DNA of 5,773 nt from Candidatus Nitrosopumilus sp. (lineage in GTDB: Archaea; Thermoproteota; Nitrososphaeria; Nitrososphaerales; Nitrosopumilaceae). The stretch spans positions 1-5,773 of the forward strand of contig JABDOO010000075.1 in assembly GCA_013043295.1 (NCBI GenBank), read 5' to 3'. Under the pieces are notes generated by a model that ran no database searches, was not told the DNA's origin, and saw only the letters and a list, made by a program, of their open reading frames with translations. Positions within the stretch are counted from its first letter, which is position 1. The number at the start of each line of letters is the position of its first letter. Positions 1 to 4,932 of the stretch are shown here, in pieces. The translations under genes and the position numbers were made by a program.

Positions 1-1
1 T

Positions 2-1567
2 AAAGGAACTTGGATTGATAAGCTAGCATCAGAATTACTAGAACGTGAAAAAGCCCTTGGAAGAAATACAGATCTTCTAAGAGTGGAAAGCGGTTTGGGT
101 GCATCTGGAATTCCACACATAGGAAGTTTAGGGGATGCAGTTAGAGCATACGGAGTAAAACTAGCACTAGAAAATTTGGGATACAAATCAGATTTAATTG
201 CATATTCAGATGACCTTGATGGGTTAAGAAAAATTCCAGAAGGGATGCAAGAATTTGGTTTAGAAGAACATATTGCAAAACCAGTTTCATTAATTCCTGA
301 TCCTTATGGTTGCCATGATTCATACGGAATGCACATGAGCAGTATTCTTTTAGAAGGATTAGACAAAGTAGGAATAAAATACGAATTCAGAAGGGCAGTG
401 GACACTTACAAGCAAGGATTACTCAAAGAACAAATTCACACTATACTACAAAACAGTAACAAAATTGGAGATAAAATTTCAGAACTGGTAGGACAAGAAA
501 AATATCAAAAATATCTGCCATACTTCCCGGTTTGTGCAAATTGTAATCGACTATACACAGCAGAAGCCACAGAATACATTGCAGATGAAAAGAAAGTAAA
601 GTACACTTGTCATGATACTGAAATTGGCTCAAAGATGATCAAAGGGTGTGGGCATGTTGGAGAGGCAGATATCGGCAAGGATCTTGGAAAATTAGCATGG
701 AAAGTTGAATTTGCAGCAAGGTGGACTGCCTTTGATATTAGATTTGAAGCCTATGGAAAAGACATTATGGATTCAGTTAAAGTAAACGATTGGGTGGCTG
801 ATGAAATTTTAGAATTTCCACATCCACATCATGTAAAATATGAAATGTTCCTTGACAAAGGAGGAAAAAAGATTTCAAAATCTTTAGGAAATGTCATCAC
901 TGCACAAAAATGGCTAGAGTTTGGCAGTCCCAAATCAATTTTACTACTATTATACAAACGAATTACAGGTGCAAGAGAGCTAGGATTTGATGATATTCCA
1001 TCATTGATGAGCGAGTATAATGAGCTTGAAGACATCTATTTTGGTCGAATCAAAGTAGACAACCAAGCAAAACTGATCAAATCTAAAGGATTGTATGAAT
1101 ATGTAAATCTCCTAAACCCACCAAAGCAATCAAGCACACATGTAAACTATAGATTACTAATTGAACTAGCAAAAATATTCAAAGAAAATAGAACCGAGAG
1201 AGTAATGAAAAAACTATTAGATTATGGAGTAATAAAAAATCCAGAACCAGAAATTGAAAAACTTATCGAGTTGGCTGGAAACTATTCAAATGAGTTTGAT
1301 AAACAAGAAAAAACTCAAGTTGATTTAGATGAAACTGCAAAAAAAGCATTAAAACTGCTTGCAGATGCACTGGGAGGAGACGAAGAGATAGAAGATATTC
1401 AAAATACCATTTATCAAATTGCAAAATCAAATGATGTACAGCCAAAAGATTTCTTTAAGATATTATATCAAATAATTCTCGGAACGTCAAGAGGCCCCAA
1501 AATAGGGCCCTTCATTTCAGACATTGGAAGAAAACAAGTTGCAAAAACACTTTCAGAGTATACATAG
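2..1567 (+). CDS. lysS: Lysyl-tRNA synthetase, class I (5'-partial)
   Basis: Charges tRNA-Lys with lysine in the cytoplasm using ATP. The reading frame is open from the left edge (first full codon at 2), so the true start lies outside; 521 residues are visible against a usual 520-535, so only a few are missing. The GTG at 83 is an internal valine and cannot be the start, because it would cut away part of the Rossmann fold just before the HIGH motif. Counting from the first visible codon, the HIGH-type motif is PHIGS (HIGS at 39-42, bases 116-127) and the KMSKS-type loop is KISKS (290-294, bases 869-883). Between them lie Cys178, Cys181, Cys203, Cys216 and His218 (CANC and CGH contexts), a likely zinc-binding insert. 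The C-terminal helical anticodon-binding part ends with the family-typical segment around GTSRGPKIGPF. These features mark the class I enzyme of archaea, not the class II enzyme of most bacteria and eukaryotes. The next gene starts 2 bases after the stop. Confidence 0.96.
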   Translation, partial: KGTWIDKLASELLEREKALGRNTDLLRVESGLGASGIPHIGSLGDAVRAYGVKLALENLGYKSDLIAYSDDLDGLRKIPEGMQEFGLEEHIAKPVSLIPDPYGCHDSYGMHMSSILLEGLDKVGIKYEFRRAVDTYKQGLLKEQIHTILQNSNKIGDKISELVGQEKYQKYLPYFPVCANCNRLYTAEATEYIADEKKVKYTCHDTEIGSKMIKGCGHVGEADIGKDLGKLAWKVEFAARWTAFDIRFEAYGKDIMDSVKVNDWVADEILEFPHPHHVKYEMFLDKGGKKISKSLGNVITAQKWLEFGSPKSILLLLYKRITGARELGFDDIPSLMSEYNELEDIYFGRIKVDNQAKLIKSKGLYEYVNLLNPPKQSSTHVNYRLLIELAKIFKENRTERVMKKLLDYGVIKNPEPEIEKLIELAGNYSNEFDKQEKTQVDLDETAKKALKLLADALGGDEEIEDIQNTIYQIAKSNDVQPKDFFKILYQIILGTSRGPKIGPFISDIGRKQVAKTLSEYT

Positions 1568-1569
1568 TC

Positions 1570-1770
1570 ATGGTTCACGGAGAACATAATAGATCAAGAA
1601 ATAGTGGAGGATTTGCATTAATTATCTTGGGTGCATTGTTGCTGTTTCTTGCACCTAACATCTATCAGGATATGCGTGATTTAGGCACAATGTCTTTGTT
1701 TGGAGGCATAATTATTGGAAGTATTGGATTCTATCTCAAATTTTTCAGAGGTAGAGTAAAGCGAGAATAA
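1570..1770 (+). CDS. Small two-helix membrane protein, unknown function
   Basis: 66 residues; I do not recognise a family. After a polar N-terminus with His and Arg there is a hydrophobic helix at about 14-30 (rich in Leu, Ile and Ala), a short charged loop (IYQDMRDLG, 31-39) and a second helix at about 42-59 with glycine spacing, ending in a basic tail (RGRVKRE). The basic ends and acidic loop suggest a hairpin with both ends in the cytoplasm. The ATG lies 2 bases after the lysS stop, with no room for a promoter and no strong Shine-Dalgarno, so it is probably co-transcribed with, and perhaps translationally coupled to, lysS. The link to tRNA charging may only be transcriptional. Confidence 0.8.
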   Translation: MVHGEHNRSRNSGGFALIILGALLLFLAPNIYQDMRDLGTMSLFGGIIIGSIGFYLKFFRGRVKRE

Positions 1771-1793
1771 GAAAGGTTCATCTTTTGGATAAA

Positions 1794-1798
1794 GAGGT
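1794..1798 (+). promoter_or_regulatory. Shine-Dalgarno for the coiled-coil gene
   Basis: GAGGT, complementary to the conserved CCUCC at the 3' end of archaeal 16S rRNA, sits 8 bases before the ATG at 1807. It supports that start and translation from a leadered mRNA, in keeping with co-transcription from upstream. Confidence 0.6.
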
Positions 1799-1806
1799 TT
1801 AGAGAC

Positions 1807-2577
1807 ATGGGATTATTTGGTAAAAAGAAAGTAGAAGAAAAGACAATTAGCAATGAAGAGATTACTCTAAAAGAAGAACTTGAATCAGAAGTTGAAAAGC
1901 TTCAAAATGAATTTAGAGAAAAGCAAGAGCAATTAGAAAATACAACTCAAAGAATTACCACAGTCAAAGAAGAATATGATACCACAGTGTCTAATCTTAT
2001 GTTAGTCAAAAAAGAGCTAAATCAGAAAAAAATGGAACTGGACATTATCAAACGAGAATATCAAGAAACAATGGAGAGAAATAAAAAAGCAGAAATTATC
2101 AAGGATACAGGCTCAATTGACAAATTTAAGAAAACAGAAGGAGAGCATGAGAAAATAAAAGAAGAGTTGGAAGAATTTACAAAAAAATATGATGAAATTA
2201 AACAACAAATTGAAGAGGAAAAAGCAACTCTTGGCAACATTAGAAAGCAGCAGGTAGAAGCTGAAAAAGAGTTAGAAGAAGCAAATTCTAGATTATATAA
2301 TTCCAAAAATGAACTTGATAAAAAAGAAGATTTTGAGGATGCAAGTATTCTCTCTCAATCAGAAAAAGAATTCATTGGAATAAACAATCAAAGTCAAAAA
2401 AGTTCCGCAGGAGTAATTGAAGCTGCAAGTGTAGTTGTAGGTTCTCTAAAATCAAAACTCAACATGACACAAAAAGAACTAGATGCAATACAAACAATGT
2501 TGGAAAAAGAAAGAGAAGAACATGAAAAAACAAAAGAAGAATTAGAAAAATTAAAAGAATCTACAAATCAATCATAG
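1807..2577 (+). CDS. Long coiled-coil protein, unknown function
   Basis: 256 residues, very rich in Glu and Lys, with no signal peptide or membrane helix, so probably cytoplasmic. The N-terminus is a short MGLFGKKK segment. A long heptad-like coiled coil runs over about residues 18-175. A less charged linker (about 176-213) holds an Ala/Val/Gly-rich stretch (AGVIEAASVVVGSLKSKL). A second coiled coil covers about 214-253. The two coils with a small ordered linker resemble structural or scaffold proteins, and also SMC-type arms, but no ATPase motif (Walker A or B) is present, so I would not call it SMC or Rad50. It follows the 66-aa membrane gene by 36 bases and has its own good Shine-Dalgarno. 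Its stop overlaps the stop end of the opposite-strand PNPOx-like gene by 6 bases. Similarity searches will hit many unrelated coiled coils; the linker is the informative part. Confidence 0.85.
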   Translation: MGLFGKKKVEEKTISNEEITLKEELESEVEKLQNEFREKQEQLENTTQRITTVKEEYDTTVSNLMLVKKELNQKKMELDIIKREYQETMERNKKAEIIKDTGSIDKFKKTEGEHEKIKEELEEFTKKYDEIKQQIEEEKATLGNIRKQQVEAEKELEEANSRLYNSKNELDKKEDFEDASILSQSEKEFIGINNQSQKSSAGVIEAASVVVGSLKSKLNMTQKELDAIQTMLEKEREEHEKTKEELEKLKESTNQS

Positions 2578-3012
2578 ATTTGCAAAATGTTTTTGCCATC
2601 TTGATTTAATCTCATCTTCAGATATACCCATATCATATAATGGAGAAATTACATCAGATACATTAGACACATCTACTATTACAATTGAATTAATTGGACT
2701 TTTAATCCCATTATCTCTATAGTGATTCAAAATTTCTTGATATAGCGGCCCTTCATCTAGAATTCTAGCCTTGCCCTGAAACAAGTACCCCTTACGAAGG
2801 AGAGGATCAATGACATTAATTTCTACATCAGGATTAGATTTTAAATTCCTCATGGTGTCAGGTGAACGTATATCTGCAAAAGCTAATGTGTTATTGGTCC
2901 AACCGATGATAGTACCTTTAGGAGAAATATTTGGTTTACCGTCTGATGAAACTGTAGCAACATATCCAAGTTTTTGTAAATTCAAAAAATCTTTGATCTC
3001 ATCAGTGATCAT
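2572..3012 (-). CDS. PNPOx-like FMN-binding split-barrel protein
   Basis: 146 residues, normal for the pyridoxamine 5'-phosphate oxidase-like superfamily; probably a soluble flavin-binding homodimer. An N-terminal helix (residues 1-13) leads to the typical first strands GYVATVSSDGKPNISPKG (16-33). Next comes the segment around ADIRSPDTMRNLKSNPDVEI (46-65), where family members contact FMN phosphate, then the strand GYLFQGKARIL (75-85). The C-terminal part (about 90-146) is mostly helical. Members of this family include true PNP oxidases, F420- or FMN-dependent reductases and haem-degrading enzymes, and the sequence does not tell me which; a bona fide PdxH would be longer and carry a C-terminal substrate-binding segment I do not see. 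The gene is alone on its strand here and overlaps the coiled-coil gene tail to tail by 6 bases. The start at 3012 is supported by a TATA-like box 24-33 bases upstream. Confidence 0.88.
   Translation of the reverse strand: MITDEIKDFLNLQKLGYVATVSSDGKPNISPKGTIIGWTNNTLAFADIRSPDTMRNLKSNPDVEINVIDPLLRKGYLFQGKARILDEGPLYQEILNHYRDNGIKSPINSIVIVDVSNVSDVISPLYDMGISEDEIKSRWQKHFANL
2582..2596 (+). terminator. Possible terminator of the lysS unit (weak)
   Basis: A perfect 6-base inverted repeat (GCAAAA, loop TGT, TTTTGC) ends in a run of T and starts 5 bases after the stop at 2577. It lies inside the 3' end of the opposite-strand gene, whose codons also have to produce this sequence, so it may be coincidental. 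There is no other room for a terminator between the convergent genes. Confidence 0.25.
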
Positions 3013-3035
3013 AAATATAATTTCAAAATAGAACG

Positions 3036-3045
3036 TATTTAGTTT
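3036..3045 (-). promoter_or_regulatory. TATA-like box for the PNPOx-like gene
   Basis: On the minus strand this reads AAACTAAATA, 24-33 bases before the ATG at 3012, which fits an archaeal TBP site with a start of transcription at or near the ATG. It is a weak match in AT-rich DNA. Confidence 0.35.
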
Positions 3046-3051
3046 TCACAA

Positions 3052-3150
3052 TTATCGCATAAATTCTGCCATCTCTATTGAGAAGAAGAAAAAGCCTATT
3101 CCACCACCAATAATTGCAATCCAGGCAGCAATCTGTTTAATTTTAGACAT
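3052..3150 (-). CDS. 32-aa single-helix membrane protein, unknown function
   Basis: A short reading frame encodes MSKIKQIAAWIAIIGGGIGF, then FFFSIEMAEFMR and a TAA stop. The basic N-terminus (Lys3, Lys5), one hydrophobic helix (about 7-24) with a GGGIG core and a short acidic/polar tail form a coherent one-pass membrane protein, probably with the N-terminus in the cytoplasm. No family is recognised. It is divergent from the 49-aa membrane gene at 3235, with 84 bases between the two start codons, and its stop is 39 bases upstream of the PNPOx-like gene on the same strand. There is no strong Shine-Dalgarno. It is real only if conserved; the clean membrane-protein layout and its fit in the gap favour that. 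Confidence 0.6.
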   Translation of the reverse strand: MSKIKQIAAWIAIIGGGIGFFFFSIEMAEFMR

Positions 3151-3168
3151 TTGAAGGTAATTCTTCAA
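3151..3168. repeat. Inverted repeat at the start of the 32-aa gene
   Basis: TTGAAG and CTTCAA form perfect 6-base arms around a 6-base spacer (GTAATT), directly against the ATG of the 32-aa gene. It could be a regulator site in the divergent promoter region, or a short hairpin in a leader RNA. Chance is possible in DNA this AT-rich. Confidence 0.35.
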
Positions 3169-3181
3169 ACTTACTATTGAA

Positions 3182-3189
3182 TCTAATTA
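3182..3189 (-). promoter_or_regulatory. Possible TATA-like box for the 32-aa gene
   Basis: On the minus strand it reads TAATTAGA, 32-39 bases before the ATG at 3150. The same eight bases occur on the plus strand at 3207-3214, next to the TATA-like box of the divergent gene, giving an 8-base inverted repeat with a 17-base spacer. Support is weak for each alone and slightly better as a symmetric pair. Confidence 0.25.
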
Positions 3190-3201
3190 CTTTCTTACAG
3201 C

Positions 3202-3211
3202 AATTATAATT
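3202..3211 (+). promoter_or_regulatory. TATA-like box for the 49-aa membrane gene
   Basis: AATTATAATT lies 24-33 bases before the ATG at 3235, the spacing of an archaeal TATA box for a leaderless or nearly leaderless transcript. A short GC-rich patch (about 3213-3225) between box and ATG stands out from the surroundings. Confidence 0.5.
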
Positions 3212-3234
3212 AGACGCCTAGGGGCATAACAATA

Positions 3235-3384
3235 ATGGCAAGTATCAAAGATATTGGAAAATTCTTTTTATTCATTGTTACAGGATTGGTTGCCATAATT
3301 GTTGGTTCATTCATGGTTAGGGGTACAATGCACATGTGGGATAAACCAGAGAAGAGGAACACAGACGAAGAGAAAAAGGACTAA
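3235..3384 (+). CDS. 49-aa single-helix membrane protein, unknown function
   Basis: The reading frame starts MASIKDIGKF, has one hydrophobic helix at about residues 9-28 (FFLFIVTGLVAIIVGSFMV region), then RGTMHMWDKPEK and a highly charged tail ending DEEKKD before TAA. It looks like a one-pass membrane protein with a charged soluble tail of about 20 residues. The Met-His-Met cluster after the helix could bind a metal such as copper, but that is speculation. The start is supported by a TATA-like box 24-33 bases upstream. It is divergent from the 32-aa membrane gene and is followed 29 bases later by the 99-aa gene on the same strand, so those two may share a transcript. I do not recognise a family. 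Confidence 0.7.
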   Translation: MASIKDIGKFFLFIVTGLVAIIVGSFMVRGTMHMWDKPEKRNTDEEKKD

Positions 3385-3413
3385 AAAGTAAGTTAAAAAA
3401 TATTACATTTGTA

Positions 3414-3713
3414 TTGCTGCAGGATTCATCAATAAGAAAATCACTTGATCAATATATTCAGAGAAGAATTCAAGAAATCCCTACAGAGATCAAGCAAACA
3501 TTTCCAGGCATTAAACAAATTTGGAAATGTGAAAACGAAATAGATTTTCTATATGGATATTATGTAGGAAAAATAGAAGAAGGGGCATTACATTACTTGC
3601 TTAAAGCAACCCGTGCATCTGCTGGAGGGTATGTAGATACTTTTGAGATTAGAGGAATAATTGAAACACATAAGGTAAATTTACTAGATGCAATAAAATC
3701 AGCAATCAATTAG
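3414..3713 (+). CDS. 99-aa protein of unknown function, TTG start
   Basis: A soluble, mixed-charge protein that I cannot assign to a family. Residues 6-30 look helical (IRKSLDQYIQRRIQEIPTEIK). They are followed by a likely alpha/beta part with IWKCENEIDFLYGYYVGKIE (36-55), HYLLKATRASAGGYVDTFEI (60-79) and a final helix (about 84-98). One Cys (39) and no membrane segment. No ATG or GTG codon occurs in frame after the last upstream stop or early in the protein, so TTG at 3414 is the best start; CTG at 3417 is less likely. The TTG start has no clear Shine-Dalgarno, and translation may depend on the upstream 49-aa gene 29 bases away. The small Cys-rich gene follows 34 bases later. Confidence 0.75.
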   Translation: MLQDSSIRKSLDQYIQRRIQEIPTEIKQTFPGIKQIWKCENEIDFLYGYYVGKIEEGALHYLLKATRASAGGYVDTFEIRGIIETHKVNLLDAIKSAIN

Positions 3714-3747
3714 TGAAGTAGAAATAGAACTACAACATAGGAAATAC

Positions 3748-3921
3748 ATGGTAGGCCCAAAAGACGGAGGATTTGGTTTTGATCAATCAAAAAAATACAC
3801 CAGTATAGAAAATCTTGAAGAGATATGCGTACAATGTCAAGCAGGTCAACATAAAAAATGTCTAAAGAAATTGAAAGAGCAAGATGTCTGTGAATGTGAA
3901 CATTGTATGATATACGGCTAA
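3748..3921 (+). CDS. 57-aa Cys-rich, putative zinc-binding mini-protein
   Basis: The N-terminal half is Gly-rich and polar (MVGPKDGGFGFDQSKKY). The C-terminal half has a dense set of metal ligands: Cys27 and Cys30 (CVQC), His35, Cys38, then Cys48, Cys50, His52 and Cys53 (CECEHC), ending MIYG. Six Cys and two His in 27 residues fit one structural zinc site with spare ligands, or a compact two-metal cluster; an iron-sulphur or copper site is also possible. The basic stretch between the clusters (KKCLKKLKE) could contact nucleic acid or protein. I do not recognise a named family. It is 34 bases after the 99-aa gene on the same strand, with a weak Shine-Dalgarno-like AGGA at 3739-3742, and converges with the 110-aa gene on the other strand. 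The unusual, organised Cys pattern makes a chance reading frame unlikely. Confidence 0.75.
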   Translation: MVGPKDGGFGFDQSKKYTSIENLEEICVQCQAGQHKKCLKKLKEQDVCECEHCMIYG

Positions 3922-3953
3922 AAATAAATTAAAAATACTTTACAAAAAGGAAA
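3922..3953 (-). terminator. T-rich terminator after the 110-aa gene
   Basis: Read on the minus strand, the 32 bases after the stop of the 110-aa gene contain successive T runs (CCTTTTTG, then TATTTTTAA, then a TTTT run) without an obvious hairpin. That is the usual look of an archaeal oligo-T terminator. On the plus strand the same bases are A-rich and would not stop transcription from the left. Confidence 0.5.
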
Positions 3954-4286
3954 TTAAATTCCAGAAAGTTTGTTTTCTAATTCTTGGATTTCTTTTTGGT
4001 AAGATTCAGATGAATTTTTAGCAAATTCTTTGTGAGAATTGATAATACTTGTCAATGCAGTTTTGTAGTTAGGGTGTCCTTTTTTTATGACATCACATGA
4101 TTCCAGTGATGTAATATGGCCAGTGACAGTTGCAATTGCGCCTTTTTGATTAAATTGAACAATTCCACCAAAAGCCTCGATTAGCATGTACGCAGAATCT
4201 GCTTTACACTTGTAGGTAACCCTGCCAGTTTCAGTGTTGAATAATTGTGTGATTCCACCAGGCTTTCTAGTTACAACAACAGTCAT
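3954..4286 (-). CDS. 110-aa protein of unknown function
   Basis: I do not recognise a family. An N-terminal part of about 75 residues looks beta-rich, with strands TVVVTRKPG, GRVTYKCKA, GGIVQFNQ and AIATVTGHI around a helix (SAYMLIEAF, 31-39). A charged helix, probably a short coiled coil, closes the protein (about 76-108, ending IQELENKL). Cys27 and Cys64 are the only cysteines; no signal or membrane segment is seen. The frame extends 7 codons upstream to an ATG at 4307, but I chose ATG 4286. A TATA-like box at 4310-4320 lies 24-34 bases before 4286, right for a leaderless start, yet would be only 3-13 bases before 4307. It lies downstream of ferritin on the same strand, with a 16-base palindrome between the two genes. 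Confidence 0.78.
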   Translation of the reverse strand: MTVVVTRKPGGITQLFNTETGRVTYKCKADSAYMLIEAFGGIVQFNQKGAIATVTGHITSLESCDVIKKGHPNYKTALTSIINSHKEFAKNSSESYQKEIQELENKLSGI

Positions 4287-4309
4287 GGAATGAATAAAAA
4301 TTGCCAAGT

Positions 4310-4320
4310 ATTAATTATTT
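4310..4320 (-). promoter_or_regulatory. TATA-like box for the 110-aa gene
   Basis: On the minus strand it reads AAATAATTAAT, 24-34 bases before ATG 4286. Its position decides the start choice for this gene and suggests a transcript separate from ferritin. Confidence 0.45.
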
Positions 4321-4336
4321 TAGAAAATATTTTCTA
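4321..4336. repeat. Perfect 16-base palindrome between ferritin and the 110-aa gene
   Basis: TAGAAAATATTTTCTA reads the same on both strands, with no spacer. Its right end supplies the ferritin stop codon (4334-4336), and its left end abuts the TATA-like box of the 110-aa gene. It could be a dimeric regulator's operator or an activator site just upstream of that promoter. As RNA, with no loop, it would make a poor hairpin, so I do not favour an RNA terminator. Confidence 0.6.
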
Positions 4337-4846
4337 TGCTGCGGGTTCTGGTGCTGCTGCATCTGCTGCAAGAACCTTGTCTATTTCATTTATTCCAAGC
4401 TTGTCTCTTCCAAGAAGATCAAACTTTTGTAAGATTGTCTCAAACTTTGTTTCCTCTTGTACTTGTTCATTTACAAACCATTCTAGAAATGCATATGTTC
4501 CATGATCTTTTTCCTTTTGTGCAATCTCTACCATTTTGTGAATGGCTTTAGTAACTGCTTGTTCATTTTTTAGGGCAGTTTTGATTAGTCCTTCAAGGGA
4601 TTTGTAAGAACTTACAGGTGCTTTAACTGCGGGAATTGTAGCTACTGCACCTATATCATTTAGATAATGAATAATTTTGAGCATGTGAGTTTTTTCCTCA
4701 TCGGATTGAGCATAAAAGAAATCTGCGGCTCCCTGATATCCTGTTACTTCACACCATGATGCCATTGCAAGATAGCTATTTGAAGCAGATGCCTCAAGTG
4801 CAATTTGATCATTTAGTGCTTTTTTCATTTTAGGAGAGACTTTCAT
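4334..4846 (-). CDS. Ferritin (FtnA-like, non-haem)
   Basis: 170 residues, the normal length for a subunit of the 24-mer iron-storage cage that oxidises Fe(II) and stores Fe(III) in the cytoplasm. The four-helix ferritin fold is clear, and the ferroxidase ligands are in place by comparison with E. coli FtnA: Glu18, Tyr25, Glu51 and His54 (EEKTHM context), Glu95 and Gln128, with Trp123 nearby. At the third (C) iron site Glu50, Glu127 and Glu131 are kept but the equivalent of FtnA Glu129 is Gln130. There is no haem-ligand Met in the bacterioferritin position that I can identify, so FtnA type is preferred. The C-terminus ends in an Ala/Pro-rich tail (AADAAAPEPAA) absent from FtnA. The ATG at 4846 has a TATA-like box 25-34 bases upstream. 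It lies 86 bases downstream of an NRAMP-family metal transporter on the same strand, which fits a role in metal homeostasis. Confidence 0.95.
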   Translation of the reverse strand: MKVSPKMKKALNDQIALEASASNSYLAMASWCEVTGYQGAADFFYAQSDEEKTHMLKIIHYLNDIGAVATIPAVKAPVSSYKSLEGLIKTALKNEQAVTKAIHKMVEIAQKEKDHGTYAFLEWFVNEQVQEETKFETILQKFDLLGRDKLGINEIDKVLAADAAAPEPAA

Positions 4847-4870
4847 TACAGTATTTCATGTTTTTTTCTA

Positions 4871-4880
4871 TTAAAATAAC
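4871..4880 (-). promoter_or_regulatory. TATA-like box for ferritin
   Basis: On the minus strand it reads GTTATTTTAA, 25-34 bases before the ferritin ATG at 4846. It indicates that ferritin has its own promoter rather than depending wholly on the upstream transporter. I see no clear inverted repeat for an iron regulator next to it. Confidence 0.45.
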
Positions 4881-4932
4881 TTACTAAAGGAAAGAGAATG
4901 ATTTTGGTTTGTCCCATCTAAATTAGGTATAA

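Noticed and set aside
83..85. GTG as the start of the lysyl-tRNA synthetase
   Set aside because: The frame is open to the left edge and the 27 codons before it encode plausible N-terminal LysRS sequence; starting here would remove the first part of the nucleotide-binding fold.
141..1445. Several 60-68 aa minus-strand reading frames inside lysS
   Set aside because: They are antisense shadows of a well-supported gene, with compositions unlike real proteins and no start signals.
1493..1510. GC-rich inverted repeat GGCCC/GGGCC as a terminator or RNA element
   Set aside because: It lies within the conserved GPKIGPF codons of lysS, so the repeat follows from two Gly-Pro codon pairs and is followed by more coding sequence.
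2061..2306. 81-aa Ser/Phe-rich minus-strand frame inside the coiled-coil gene
   Set aside because: The antisense of Glu/Lys-rich codons automatically gives Ser/Phe/Leu-rich frames.
2810..3031. 73-aa plus-strand frame opposite the PNPOx-like gene
   Set aside because: It mirrors the codons of the recognisable FMN-binding protein and has no independent support.
4305..4307. ATG as the start of the 110-aa gene (117-aa version)
   Set aside because: The TATA-like box would then be only 3-13 bases upstream; ATG 4286 gives proper spacing and a cleaner N-terminus.
4245..4551. Plus-strand frames opposite the ferritin gene
   Set aside because: They are antisense to a clear ferritin with all ferroxidase ligands, and have no homology-like features.
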